Made by a program: the position numbers and the translations under genes
Source: Deltaproteobacteria bacterium
GTDB taxonomy: Bacteria > Desulfobacterota > Binatia > UBA9968
Direction: 5' to 3'
DNA length: 41,076 nucleotides
Assembly: GCA_009379725.1 (NCBI GenBank)
Contig: WHTF01000021.1
Location: 1-41,076, forward strand
Shown: positions 1 to 7,946 of the stretch, in pieces
How positions within the stretch are numbered: the stretch's first letter is position 1
Layout: each line of letters starts with the position of its first letter
Notes under the pieces: generated by a model
Seen by the model: only the letters and a program-made list of their open reading frames with translations
Told to the model about the DNA's origin: nothing
Database searches by the model: none

Positions 1-453
1 GGGGTGGCCTTCAGGCAGCGGCGTTCCCGACACCCAGTGTTGCAGCTCCTGTACTTGCCGGGGAAATTGGTCAAGGACGTTCTGAGGATTCGGATTGAGG
101 GCGTACGACGTCATCTGGTCCGATCCGGGGGCGCGGCCAACTCCCAGGTCGATGCGCCCCGGGGCGATGGCCTCAAGGACGCGGAACTGCTCGGCAACTT
201 TCAGTGCGGAGTAGTGCGGCAGCATGACGCCCGCGCTGCCGACGCGGATACGAGGGGTGGTGGCCGCGATCGCAGCCATGAGCACCTCGGGCGCCGTGCC
301 GACGATACTACCGGAATTGTGGTGCTCCGAAACCCAGTAGCGATGATAACCCAGCGCGTCGCAGTGCCGGGCAAGTTCAAGGGTTTCACGGATCGCAGTA
401 GCTTGCGCTCTACCCTTGGACGCCGTCGATTGATCGAGTACTGACAATCTCAT
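1..453 (-). CDS. Luciferase-like (LLM class) flavin-dependent oxidoreductase, MsnO8 type, C-terminus missing
   Basis: The reverse strand reads open for 151 codons from an ATG at 453 to the window edge, so the C-terminal half or more is missing. The N-terminus MRLSVLDQS, the segment ALGYHRYWVSEHHN, the motif GTAPEVLMAAIAA and the stretch ending in DLGVGRAPGSD are typical of the MsnO8-like branch of bacterial luciferase-fold, FMN-dependent monooxygenases or reductases. These are cytosolic TIM-barrel enzymes with F420 or FMN as cofactor, and the substrate is not predictable. The start lies 8 bases after the stop of the upstream formyltransferase gene, so the two are probably cotranscribed. A plus-strand open frame over the same bases is rejected, because only the minus frame gives a recognisable family. 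Confidence 0.85.
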   Translation of the reverse strand, partial: MRLSVLDQSTASKGRAQATAIRETLELARHCDALGYHRYWVSEHHNSGSIVGTAPEVLMAAIAATTPRIRVGSAGVMLPHYSALKVAEQFRVLEAIAPGRIDLGVGRAPGSDQMTSYALNPNPQNVLDQFPRQVQELQHWVSGTPLPEGHP

Positions 454-461
454 GATACACG

Positions 462-1373
462 TCAGCCAAGCCGATCACCGACTTTCAAATCAACCTGCTT
501 GACGAATTCTGCGGCAGATATCTTTCCGCCCTCGCCGCGCATTCTTTTTACAGCGAGCGTGCCGCCGTTGAGCGCGATGGTGATCTCTTCCGCGGCGATG
601 CCGGTAACTTGGCCTGCTGCGCTGTTTGCGTCCTTCTGTAAGCGAGCATCGAAAATTCGCACCATCTTGCCGTTGTAGGTTGTGTGCGCTCCGGGTTGTG
701 GGTCGCAGCCGCGGATTAGGTTGTAAACTTCCTGCGCCGGTTTGGACCAATCGATTCTCGCATGTTCGTCGCCACAGGGCGGGTCGTAACTCGCCTTTGA
801 TTCGTCTTGCACAATCCGTGGCGGATTGCCTGCTTTGATCAAGTCCACCGCCTCGCTGATGGCTTCGATTCCCATGGGGAAAAGTTTGTTGAAATACAAC
901 GTGCCGGTGGTGTCGTTTGGGTCCACCTGCACCTCTTTCTGCAAGAGAATGGGGCCTGTATCGATGCCCTTATCCAACCAGAAAATTGTCAAACCGGTTA
1001 CGGTTTCTCCCCTGATCAGGGCCCAATTGATCGCGGTCCGGCCGCGGTATTTTGGCAATAGTGAAGGATGATAACAAATGCTGCCAAGCCGCGGCGCATT
1101 GAATACCGGCGGGGGAATGATCTGGCTCACAAACGCTAGGATCGCCAAGTCTGGCTTGAGGGAAACAAATTGCTCGGTTACCTCCGGGGTTTTGAGCGTT
1201 TTGTGTTGATGCACCGGGATTCCCAGCTGAAGAGCCCTCTGCTTGACCGGATCGATTCTTCCGCCAGGCGCATCGGGAAAACAGAACACGGCCAGCACCT
1301 CTTCCCCTTTACTGACGAGTTTATCGAGGGTCTTTTCCGCAAATGCCGCTTGGCCAATCAAGATGATTCGCAA
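462..1373 (-). CDS. Formyltransferase of the methionyl-tRNA formyltransferase / 10-formyl-THF dehydrogenase N-domain family
   Basis: Predicted cytosolic one-carbon enzyme that moves or hydrolyses the formyl group of 10-formyltetrahydrofolate. The N-terminal Rossmann-like domain starts LRIILIGQAAFAEKTLDKL. The motif YHPSLLPKYRGRTAINWALI resembles the hydrolase domain of formyl-THF dehydrogenase more than tRNA formyltransferase, because it has YHPS where Fmt has the Asn-His pair. The catalytic Asp sits in DKGIDTGPILLQKE, and a C-terminal OB-fold-like domain follows. The TTG at 1373 is chosen because AAGGGA lies 5 bases before it and the product is then 303 aa; an ATG further out at 1442 would run into the preceding gene. 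The gene is downstream of the carbonic-anhydrase-like gene with a 26-base gap. It is probably not the housekeeping fmt; the acceptor is unknown. Confidence 0.8.
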   Translation of the reverse strand: MRIILIGQAAFAEKTLDKLVSKGEEVLAVFCFPDAPGGRIDPVKQRALQLGIPVHQHKTLKTPEVTEQFVSLKPDLAILAFVSQIIPPPVFNAPRLGSICYHPSLLPKYRGRTAINWALIRGETVTGLTIFWLDKGIDTGPILLQKEVQVDPNDTTGTLYFNKLFPMGIEAISEAVDLIKAGNPPRIVQDESKASYDPPCGDEHARIDWSKPAQEVYNLIRGCDPQPGAHTTYNGKMVRIFDARLQKDANSAAGQVTGIAAEEITIALNGGTLAVKRMRGEGGKISAAEFVKQVDLKVGDRLG

Positions 1374-1399
1374 AGTTGTCCCTTTCCAATCGGCGCTGT

Positions 1400-1927
1400 T
1401 CAGCCGATGACTCTGTAGTCGCCGCCCATATAGCTCTTGCAAAGATTGACATAGGTCGACGAGCCCATCTTGATCCAGTGCAACGCCTCGCCGGCGAGCT
1501 CTTTTTTGACTTTCGCCGGCGCGCCCGCGGCTAGGACTCGCGGCGGGATCTTGGTGTGTGGCACGACAACGCTGCCGGCGGCGATCAGTGCTTCTTCGCC
1601 AATCTCGACGTTTTCGAGAAGCGTGACGTTCATGCCGATGATGGCGCCGCGTTTGATAACGCAGCCCTCCATGATGGCGCCGTGGCCCACCGTGCAGTCT
1701 TCTTCAACGATGGTGGTAGCTTCGCCTGAGTGAATCACGCAATTGTCCTGAATGCTCGTGCGCGCGCCGATGAGGATGGGATAGGCGCCCTGATCGGAAC
1801 GCAAAACGGCGCCCCACCAAACGCTCGCGTCATCGCCGACAGTGACATCGCCGATGATCACGGCAGTCGGTGCGATGAACGCTTTAGAAGAGATCACTGG
1901 TTTCTTGCCTTTGTACTCGATCAACAT
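1400..1927 (-). CDS. Gamma-carbonic-anhydrase-like left-handed beta-helix protein with a changed metal site
   Basis: A 175-residue hexapeptide-repeat protein of the YrdA/PaaY/gamma-CA type. It shows VWWGAVLRSD, the SIQDNCVIHSG strip and repeated I-G-x-x repeats ending in the family tail APAKVKKEL. Active members form trimers with a metal held by three His between subunits. Here H66 (VIHSG) and H82 (VGHG) are present, but the residue five after H82, normally His (GHxxxxHG), is Glu87 in GAIMEGC. It may therefore bind metal differently or have lost carbonic anhydrase activity. The start at 1927 follows GGAGGT at a spacing of about 11; an ATG at 1945 lacks such a site. It lies between lhgO and the formyltransferase on the same strand. 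Confidence 0.85.
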   Translation of the reverse strand: MLIEYKGKKPVISSKAFIAPTAVIIGDVTVGDDASVWWGAVLRSDQGAYPILIGARTSIQDNCVIHSGEATTIVEEDCTVGHGAIMEGCVIKRGAIIGMNVTLLENVEIGEEALIAAGSVVVPHTKIPPRVLAAGAPAKVKKELAGEALHWIKMGSSTYVNLCKSYMGGDYRVIG

Positions 1928-2036
1928 TGCGGCATTTACCTCCATGGAATATCGAGTCACGATATTTGACAGGGCGTTGGAAATCAAGATTGGCTTGGAT
2001 GACCCTTGTAGCTTCCGACGCAAGCTCGTCCGCGAA

Positions 2037-3269
2037 TTAATGTTTTAGTGCGAAAGTTTTTCCTGCCATCTCGGCGATGCTTTGGCCGATGGCAAGCGAT
2101 GCGGTTGCGCCGGGCGATGGAGCGTTGAGGACGTGAATAGCGTTGCGGCTCTGTCGGATGACAAAATCATCGACTAGACCGCCGCTGGCCGACACGGCCT
2201 GCGCACGGACGCCGGAGCCGCCGGGAATTAAATCTCTTTTAGTAATTTCAGGGAGGAGTACCTGCAATGCCTTGACGAACGCAGATTTACTGAGCGAGCG
2301 GTATAGCTCGCCAAAACCGGTCTGCCAGTATTTCCCGGTCATCGCCCAGAAACCCTTGAAGGAGACCGTGCGCCAAAGATCGCCGACGTTGATATCGGTC
2401 TTGCGATAACCCTCGCGTGACAAGGCGAACACCGCGTTCGGACCCGCTTCCACTCCGCCGTTCGCCATCCTGGTAAAATGGACTCCCAGGAAAGGAAATG
2501 TCGGATCGGGCACTGGGTAGATCAAGTTGCGTACCAGGTACTGTTTCTCCGGCGCAATTTTGTAATACTCGCCGCGGAACGGGATGATGCGGTGTTCTTC
2601 ATCGGCTTTGGGGTTATCACCGGCGCCCATCATCTTCATAACGAGGTCGGAGTGGAGACCGCAGCAATTGATCAGTGACCTTGTGCGGTAATCACCGCCC
2701 GAGGTTTGCAGAACAATTTCGTTGGGCAGGTCGAGAATGCCGGCCACCCGGTGCGATGTGCGAATATCACCGCCCGCTGCTCTTGTTTTCTCGGCGTAAG
2801 CTTGGGCAACTTTTTTATAATCGATGATGCCGGTTTCCGGTACCCTCAATCCTTTAACACCGCTGGCGTGAGGTTCGAGCTCTTTAAGCCGTTCGGGGCC
2901 GATGAGCTCCAGGTCCTGTAGTCCGTTGGCGACCCCCCGCCGATGCAGCTCTTCGAGGCGTGGGACTTCGGCTTCGGTGGTGGCGACGACGACCTTGCCG
3001 CACAATTCGAATGGGACGGAATTTTCCCGGCAAAAGTTAATGAGGGTTCTCCGCCCTGTGACGCACGTGCGCGCCTTGATCGACCCAGGCCGATAATAGA
3101 GCCCCGAATGAATGACGCCGCTGTTGTGACCGGTCTGGTGCTGGGCGAGTTGCGCCTCTTTTTCGAGAATGAGAATTCTCGTATGCGGATGGGCTTCACC
3201 GATCTTCAATGCCGTTGCCAGACCAACGATGCCACCGCCGATAATGGTCAGATCGTAGAATGCAGCCAT
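2037..3269 (-). CDS. lhgO: L-2-hydroxyglutarate oxidase, FAD-dependent
   Basis: Oxidises L-2-hydroxyglutarate to 2-oxoglutarate, passing electrons to the quinone pool in characterised bacterial LhgO; a peripheral membrane flavoprotein of the DAO family. The dinucleotide-binding motif IIGGGIVGLATAL is at residues 9-21. It is followed by the LhgO signature HNSGVIHSGLYYRPGS, the CGLHSD segment, FRGEYY, the late block FLGVHFT and the C-terminal GGSGVRAQAV. At 410 aa it matches the normal 400-420 length. It starts with ATG at 3269 and sits 26 bases after the stop of the amidohydrolase gene, same strand. In this family the role is metabolite repair or glutarate/lysine catabolism. The neighbours (amidohydrolase, formyltransferase) do not show which applies here. 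Confidence 0.92.
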   Translation of the reverse strand: MAAFYDLTIIGGGIVGLATALKIGEAHPHTRILILEKEAQLAQHQTGHNSGVIHSGLYYRPGSIKARTCVTGRRTLINFCRENSVPFELCGKVVVATTEAEVPRLEELHRRGVANGLQDLELIGPERLKELEPHASGVKGLRVPETGIIDYKKVAQAYAEKTRAAGGDIRTSHRVAGILDLPNEIVLQTSGGDYRTRSLINCCGLHSDLVMKMMGAGDNPKADEEHRIIPFRGEYYKIAPEKQYLVRNLIYPVPDPTFPFLGVHFTRMANGGVEAGPNAVFALSREGYRKTDINVGDLWRTVSFKGFWAMTGKYWQTGFGELYRSLSKSAFVKALQVLLPEITKRDLIPGGSGVRAQAVSASGGLVDDFVIRQSRNAIHVLNAPSPGATASLAIGQSIAEMAGKTFALKH

Positions 3270-3295
3270 AACCGCCGAGGATTTGCCTTACCGTG

Positions 3296-4231
3296 TCACA
3301 AATTCAGCAGCTTACGCGAGTTCTTCCCGGTAAAACTCTTGATGTGTTCGGGATCAGGCTGCGCCGAGATAGCGTTGAAACACTTATTCAGCGGCCCCAG
3401 TCCGCCGCAGTAATCCGAGCCGAACACCATTCTTTCCTCTCCCATGGTATCGATGAGAAACGATAAAGTTCGGGCATCGGAGCTTGCGCTGTCGATCAGA
3501 AAATGTTCGAGGAAAATATCGGAATATCGCTGTTCTCCTTGGGGTCCCTTGTGCTTCCAAAAGAAGCGGTGCAGCAAGAGAGGCAGTCCGCCGCCGGAGC
3601 TGCGAATAACTATTTTAAGATTCGGATAGCGGTCAAAGACACCGCTGGCAATCATGCGTAGACAGCACTCGGCGACTTCACCGTCCGAAAGAACTGCGTA
3701 GGCAACACCCGCTCCGCCGTCTTCAAGCCGGCTAAGGGTGGGATCCTGTGCCGTGCCCGCGCCGTGAAGAAAGATCGGTAAATTGAGTTCTGCGATCTTG
3801 GCGAAAATCGGATCCATAACCGGCAAATCCACAACCATCGCGCCATCGACATGAGGATACATGAGAACGGCGCGAAACCCCTGCACTGCAGTGCGTTCGA
3901 TTTCTTTTACCGAAGCATCAATATTCTTGAGCGAGAGCGCCGTAATGCCCATCAAACGATCCCGATGGGGTGCAATCCGTTGCGCCAATATATCGTTTGA
4001 TTGCCGTACAATCTCGAGTGCGTGCTCGGCCGGAAGTTGGTCCGCATAGATGCCGGCGCCTTGGCAGATGAGCTGTATGTCCAACCCGACAGCGTCCATA
4101 TCCTTGACGCGTTTTCCCAAATCAGGCGAATCGTAGTTGTCGATATGCGGTTTTTTACCCGTTAATTCTTTTATTTTGTCCGCGATCTCAGGTGCGGTGT
4201 GGTGAGCGTGCCAATCAATGACTGTTGCCAT
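3296..4231 (-). CDS. Amidohydrolase_2 family protein (ACMSD-like), putative decarboxylase or hydrolase
   Basis: A TIM-barrel metal-dependent enzyme of the aminocarboxymuconate-semialdehyde decarboxylase group, 311 aa. Visible metal ligands are H8 and H10 in DWHAHHT, H156 in FLHGAG and D273 in VFGSDY. The family motif SHGGG, whose His is the catalytic acid/base in ACMSD, reads SSGGG here (S212), so the reaction may differ or the activity be lost. The ATG at 4231 has a good AAGGAG site 8 bases upstream. It is the first gene of the minus-strand run amidohydrolase-lhgO-gammaCA-formyltransferase-LLM. Family members decarboxylate or hydrolyse aromatic and muconate-type acids; the substrate here is not known. 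Confidence 0.83.
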   Translation of the reverse strand: MATVIDWHAHHTAPEIADKIKELTGKKPHIDNYDSPDLGKRVKDMDAVGLDIQLICQGAGIYADQLPAEHALEIVRQSNDILAQRIAPHRDRLMGITALSLKNIDASVKEIERTAVQGFRAVLMYPHVDGAMVVDLPVMDPIFAKIAELNLPIFLHGAGTAQDPTLSRLEDGGAGVAYAVLSDGEVAECCLRMIASGVFDRYPNLKIVIRSSGGGLPLLLHRFFWKHKGPQGEQRYSDIFLEHFLIDSASSDARTLSFLIDTMGEERMVFGSDYCGGLGPLNKCFNAISAQPDPEHIKSFTGKNSRKLLNL

Positions 4232-4284
4232 GATAAAGCTCCTTCCATGAGCTATTTAGAATTTGGATTATTGCGGAAGCATGA

Positions 4285-4309
4285 ATCCAGTCAGTGCAGC
4301 ATACTGGAT
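4285..4309. repeat. Short perfect inverted repeat upstream of the amidohydrolase operon
   Basis: ATCCAGT and ACTGGAT form a 7+7 inverted repeat with an 11-base centre, 54 bases upstream of the start at 4231. It could be an operator for the minus-strand operon or part of a terminator between mlaC and that operon. No T-run follows on either side, so an operator is slightly more likely. A second small fold-back (ACACCTT/AAGGCGT, 4350-4366) lies nearby, downstream of mlaC. Confidence 0.35.
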
Positions 4310-4420
4310 AGCGCGGTGGGGTGAAAGGGCTTGGCTAACACACGCATTGACACCTTAACAAGGCGTTATGCCGTCGATCAGAGTCCTATGAACCGTGGAG
4401 AATGGCTGCGCAGCGGTGAA

Positions 4421-5047
4421 TCAGTTCCTGACACTGATGACGTTGGCCTGTTTTTCCTTAAGCCGGCGGAGCAGTTCCTCATAAGAAGAGTTGGAGATTA
4501 CGCGACTGAACTGAGACCTGAAGTTGTTCACCATGCTGATGTCCTCGGCGATCACGTCATACACCTTCCAGTCGTGGCCGACCAGTTGCGCTTTATAATT
4601 GATCGAATATTCCTGTCCTTTGGCGGTAAAAACCTTGCTGTTTACTTCCGCAAAGGTTCCATCGGTTCTCTCGCTTGTATAGACGATCTTCTCATCCGAG
4701 TAGGATTCGATGATGCCGGCGTATTGGCGCTCCAGCAGGTCGGTGAACAGGCCAACGAATTCCTGTTGTTCCTCGGCGGTGCGCCGGCGCCAGTGGGCGC
4801 CCAAGGCTCGCTTGGCCATCTCCGAAAAGTCGAACCGGTTAAAAAGAATTTGCTTCAGCTGATTGCGGCGGTCATCTAGCTTTATCGCCGGATTGGACCG
4901 GGATTCTTTGAGCAGCACAATGGCCTTATCCACCGTGCCTTTGATCTGATCCGTTGGCGCGCCTGCGAACGATGGCAGGGGTGTTGTCAGCAGGAGCAAT
5001 AACGAGAACGACACAACGAGATGGGAGTGCGATTTTACGTACGTCAT
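4421..5047 (-). CDS. mlaC: MlaC/Ttg2D-type periplasmic phospholipid-binding protein
   Basis: Soluble carrier that shuttles phospholipid between the outer membrane and the inner-membrane Mla ABC complex. The 208-aa product begins with a signal peptide: a basic/polar start, then the run SFSLLLLLTTP and a probable cleavage site after SFA-GA near residue 29. The Tol_Tol_Ttg2 domain follows, seen in RFDFSEMAKRALGAHWRR, FVGLFTDLLERQYAG and the stretch KVYDVIAEDISMVNNFRSQF. The start codon overlaps the mlaD stop as ATGA, showing translational coupling. It is the last gene of mlaEFDC; no mlaB (STAS protein) follows it and mlaA is not in the window. Confidence 0.9.
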   Translation of the reverse strand: MTYVKSHSHLVVSFSLLLLLTTPLPSFAGAPTDQIKGTVDKAIVLLKESRSNPAIKLDDRRNQLKQILFNRFDFSEMAKRALGAHWRRRTAEEQQEFVGLFTDLLERQYAGIIESYSDEKIVYTSERTDGTFAEVNSKVFTAKGQEYSINYKAQLVGHDWKVYDVIAEDISMVNNFRSQFSRVISNSSYEELLRRLKEKQANVISVRN

Positions 5048-5505
5048 TTTTCTTCTTTTTTCGATGTTAAGTCTCCGCCGATAAACTTACCGATTAAATC
5101 AGTAATATCTTGAGGGGATTCGGTCTCTCTAATTTTGCCTCCAGGTGGGATAATTTTATCCGAACCGCCGGGTGTGATCAAGACAAATTTATCGCCGATG
5201 AGTCCACGGGCTCGTACCGACGCGATCACGTCCTCCTGAAGTTTGATTTGGGGATCGATTCGGAGGACGATACGGGCGCGATCATCAGCCAAGCCGAGCG
5301 ATTCTACTTTGCCGACCCTGACGCCGGCGATCTCTGTCGGATCGCCGATTTTAAGGCCCGCGATCGATGAAAAGTCGGCGTAGACGACATATCCCGTAGC
5401 GCCAAACAATTCTACCTTCCCAAGGCGTATGGCGAGGTAGCCGAGGCAGATAGCTCCTATAAGGACAAACATACCGACAATGATATCAGTGCGTGAATGG
5501 TTCAC
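5044..5505 (-). CDS. mlaD: MlaD, MCE-domain lipid transport protein
   Basis: Single-pass inner-membrane protein whose hexamer forms the lipid channel of the Mla complex in the periplasm. The N-terminal membrane helix is at about residues 6-26 (IIVGMFVLIGAICLGYLAI). It is followed by the MCE domain (YVVYADFSSIAGLKIGDPTE, VRVGKVESL) and the conserved GLIGDKFVLITPGG. The product is 153 aa, the usual length. The GTG at 5505 is chosen because AGGAG lies 7 bases before it and it follows the mlaF stop by 10 bases; the frame stays open further upstream, but only over mlaF coding sequence. It overlaps mlaC by 4 bases. Confidence 0.92.
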   Translation of the reverse strand: MNHSRTDIIVGMFVLIGAICLGYLAIRLGKVELFGATGYVVYADFSSIAGLKIGDPTEIAGVRVGKVESLGLADDRARIVLRIDPQIKLQEDVIASVRARGLIGDKFVLITPGGSDKIIPPGGKIRETESPQDITDLIGKFIGGDLTSKKEEK

Positions 5506-5515
5506 TTTGGATCTC

Positions 5516-6262
5516 CTACAGAACCTGAATAGGACCTTCAGTCTTGCCGTGAATAAACTGCTGGACAATCGGATTTTGAGACGAGCAAAAAACTTCTGGC
5601 GGTGTGAGCTCTTCGACGACGCCGTTGGCAAGCATCGCAACGTAATCCGAAATTTCGAAGACCTGGGGAATCGTATGACTAACGATAATTCCGGTGAAGC
5701 CAAAAGCCTCCTGGGTTCTCGCGATGAGTTGGTGGATGCTTGTTGCCAAGACAGGATCCAGACCCGTGGTAGGCTCGTCAAACAACACAATTTCCGGGTC
5801 CATGATCAACGCTCGGGCGAGACCAGCCCGTTTCCTCATTCCACCACTCAGTTCGGCGGGAAGCTTATGTCCCATCTCTCCTAAACCGACCTGTTCCAAC
5901 CGGTCCGCCACCTTTTTCTTTATATTGCTTTCCTTCATTTTGGTCTTTTCTCTTAGCGGAAAGCCGACATTCTCGAAAACACTCATAGAATCGAGTAGCG
6001 CAGCGCCTTGAAAAAGGACGCCAAATTTGGCCCGAATCTGATACAGCTCTTTTTGTCGAAGTTTACTGATATCCACGCTGTCGATGAAAATTTCACCCTT
6101 ATCGGGAAGGAGTAACGCATTGAGATGCTTCAGGAGCACCGTCTTCCCGCAACCACTGGTGCCCACGATGGTAGTAATCTTGCCCCTGGCAAACTCAATG
6201 TTTACGCCCTTGAGAACTTTTTGCCCGCGAAAGCTTTTGTGCAAATTGGCGACCCGTATCAT
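5516..6262 (-). CDS. mlaF: MlaF, ATPase of the phospholipid ABC transporter
   Basis: Cytoplasmic ATP-binding subunit of the Mla complex. Walker A is GTSGCGKT (residues 34-41), the signature is LSGGMRKRAGLARAL with the MlaF-type Met-Arg after GG, Walker B is IVLFDEPTTGLDP and the H-loop His is in IIVSHTIPQ. The product is 248 aa. The start is ATG 6262, 5 bases after the mlaE stop; the upstream open frame is mlaE sequence. AGGGG lies only 2 bases before the ATG, so coupling to mlaE translation is likely. The H-loop context SHTIP differs from the common SHDxP, a minor point. Confidence 0.92.
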   Translation of the reverse strand: MIRVANLHKSFRGQKVLKGVNIEFARGKITTIVGTSGCGKTVLLKHLNALLLPDKGEIFIDSVDISKLRQKELYQIRAKFGVLFQGAALLDSMSVFENVGFPLREKTKMKESNIKKKVADRLEQVGLGEMGHKLPAELSGGMRKRAGLARALIMDPEIVLFDEPTTGLDPVLATSIHQLIARTQEAFGFTGIIVSHTIPQVFEISDYVAMLANGVVEELTPPEVFCSSQNPIVQQFIHGKTEGPIQVL

Positions 6263-6267
6263 GACCC

Positions 6268-7038
6268 CTACAACATTATCGAAGTGAGAAAGTAGTCCCA
6301 GACCAGGATCAGGACAAAAGAAAGCACGACTGATTCGGTGGTTGCCTGGCTTACTCCCGTGGCCATGGGGGAAGCATGAAATCCTTTGTAACAGCAGATC
6401 CAGGTAATAATCAGGCCAAAACATACGGATTTGGTGATTCCGCTGTAGACATCGTGGAAAACGACACTATTCTCCATGCCCGAGAAAAAGCTACCGGAAC
6501 TGACACTCAACATTCCCACGCCAACAACGTATGAACCGAAGATGCCGATGACGTTGAAAATGGCCGTGAGCAAAGGCATGGCGATGAGACCGGCTATGAT
6601 ACGCGGCGAAACCAGATATTTGATAGGATTGATGGCCATGGAGTAGAGCGCATCGATTTGTTCGGTGGCGCGCATGGTGCCAAGCTCCGCGGCCATGGCC
6701 GAGCCTGTTCGTCCTGTGACCATGAACGCCGACAAAACCGGACCGAGTTCGCGCAATAAACCTAAAGCCGTGGCCGAGCCGAGCCAGCTTTCCGCATTAA
6801 ATTTTCTCAAGCTGTAGTAGCCTTGAAAACCCATAACCATGCCGGTAAAGAAGCCCGACAGAGCAACAACGGACAGAGAGTCCACGCCAATGGTTTTGAT
6901 GTGATAAACGATCAGCCGTAGTTTTGCCGGTCGACGAAAGGCCAGCAGAATGGCTGAGACCAGGAAAAGAAACATTCTCCCCATCCCAGCAATCTGATCG
7001 ATGGCAAAGCGGCCGATTCGGCCCAGGAAAGAAACCAT
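6268..7038 (-). CDS. mlaE: MlaE, permease of the phospholipid ABC transporter
   Basis: Inner-membrane permease with about five or six hydrophobic helices and the MlaE/YrbE landmarks: GMVMGFQGYYSLRKF, LRELGPVLSAFMVTGRTGSAM, AAELGTMRATEQIDAL and ISPRII-like LVSPRIIAGL. It dimerises and binds MlaF through the coupling helix in the ELGTM region. The ATG at 7038 gives 256 aa. An in-frame TTG at 7056 adds six residues; neither start has a clear Shine-Dalgarno site, so the start is uncertain. It is the first gene of mlaE-F-D-C and faces away from the methyltransferase gene at 7112. Confidence 0.92.
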   Translation of the reverse strand: MVSFLGRIGRFAIDQIAGMGRMFLFLVSAILLAFRRPAKLRLIVYHIKTIGVDSLSVVALSGFFTGMVMGFQGYYSLRKFNAESWLGSATALGLLRELGPVLSAFMVTGRTGSAMAAELGTMRATEQIDALYSMAINPIKYLVSPRIIAGLIAMPLLTAIFNVIGIFGSYVVGVGMLSVSSGSFFSGMENSVVFHDVYSGITKSVCFGLIITWICCYKGFHASPMATGVSQATTESVVLSFVLILVWDYFLTSIML

Positions 7039-7079
7039 GCTTTTTGTTAAAGGCAAACGGTGTTATTGAATTCAGACTA

Positions 7080-7106
7080 AATATAGAAAACTGGTTTGTT
7101 TTGCAA
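7080..7106 (-). promoter_or_regulatory. Possible sigma70-type promoter for mlaEFDC
   Basis: On the minus strand TTGCAA (7106-7101) and TATATT (7085-7080) are separated by 15 bases, which is short, and end 41 bases before the mlaE ATG at 7038. The -10 matches five of six consensus positions and the -35 four. It lies in the 73-base divergent gap with the methyltransferase gene, which must share this space for its own promoter. Confidence 0.35.
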
Positions 7107-7111
7107 GGTAT

Positions 7112-7945
7112 ATGAAAAAGAATGATCCCCTAAACAGCAAAAGTTTTCACAGGCGAACGCACCAGTTCGGTGTACCGACCAATCATGTTCAAGCGGTGGC
7201 GCCGCCTTGCGGTGACGAGACCCTGGACACGCTTTTCGGAGGCGAGCTAAAGCTGTATCAAGGTCGGCGCGGTTATCGATTCTCCCTTGACTCCATTTTG
7301 TTATCCCATTTTGCGACCATCCGGCCCGGAGAGAAGTTAATGGATTTGGGCACGGGAAATGGCGTGATCCCCGTGATCTTGGCCCGTCTGCACCCAGCAA
7401 TCTCTATAACTGGGCTGGAGATTCAACAGCCGATGACAAACCGCGCCGCGAGAAATATTCGGCTCAACGGCTATGAAAATCGCGTGACGGTCACTTGCAT
7501 GGATGTTTGCGCCGCCGTGGATCACTTCATGCCCGAGAGCTTCGATGTGGTGATCTGTAATCCTCCCTATCGGCGGCCGCACAGCGGGCGCTTGAGTCCA
7601 TCTTCTGAAAAGCAAATTGCCCGTCATGAAGTGAAAGGGACACTCGATGATTTTATACGGGTGGCCGCTTTCTTGCTCACGATGAAAGGCCGATTTGCAT
7701 GCATTCACTTAGCCGGTCGCAGCGTGGATTTATTGACAGCGATGCGAAGCGCCGGTATCGAACCCAAGCGTCTGAAAATGGTTCACTCTTTTGCTGATGC
7801 CGGGGCGTCTACGGTTTTAGTGGAAGGCGCCAAGGGGGGTCGTACTGGACTGGAGGTGTTACCGCCGCTCGTAGTGTATGACGGGGCCAAAGCATATACC
7901 GCGCAGTTAGACGCGATCTTGTCCGGGTCGAGGATCTCTATCTGA
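7112..7945 (+). CDS. tRNA1(Val) adenine-37 N6-methyltransferase-like protein (TrmN6 family)
   Basis: SAM-dependent methyltransferase, 277 aa. An N-terminal extension of about 45 residues precedes GELKLYQGRRGYRFSLDSILL, the usual start of the TrmN6/YfiC fold. Motif I is DLGTGNGVIPVILA (78-91), the acidic ribose-binding end of strand 2 is GLEIQQ, and the amino-methyltransferase motif NPPY is at 150-153 (CNPPYRRPHSGRLSP). The residues around NPPY place it with N6-adenine methylation of tRNA at position 37. AAGG lies just before the ATG. The gene is divergent from mlaE and convergent with the DciA-like gene. Confidence 0.85.
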   Translation: MKKNDPLNSKSFHRRTHQFGVPTNHVQAVAPPCGDETLDTLFGGELKLYQGRRGYRFSLDSILLSHFATIRPGEKLMDLGTGNGVIPVILARLHPAISITGLEIQQPMTNRAARNIRLNGYENRVTVTCMDVCAAVDHFMPESFDVVICNPPYRRPHSGRLSPSSEKQIARHEVKGTLDDFIRVAAFLLTMKGRFACIHLAGRSVDLLTAMRSAGIEPKRLKMVHSFADAGASTVLVEGAKGGRTGLEVLPPLVVYDGAKAYTAQLDAILSGSRISI

Positions 7946-7946
7946 A

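Noticed and set aside
4-444. Open plus-strand frame of 146 codons at the left end
   Set aside because: The minus frame over the same bases gives a clear luciferase-like oxidoreductase N-terminus; the plus frame has Arg-rich composition and no family features.
462-1373. Housekeeping methionyl-tRNA formyltransferase (fmt)
   Set aside because: The active-site segment is of the YHPSLLP type of formyl-THF dehydrogenase hydrolase domains, and def or rsmB, the usual fmt neighbours, are absent.
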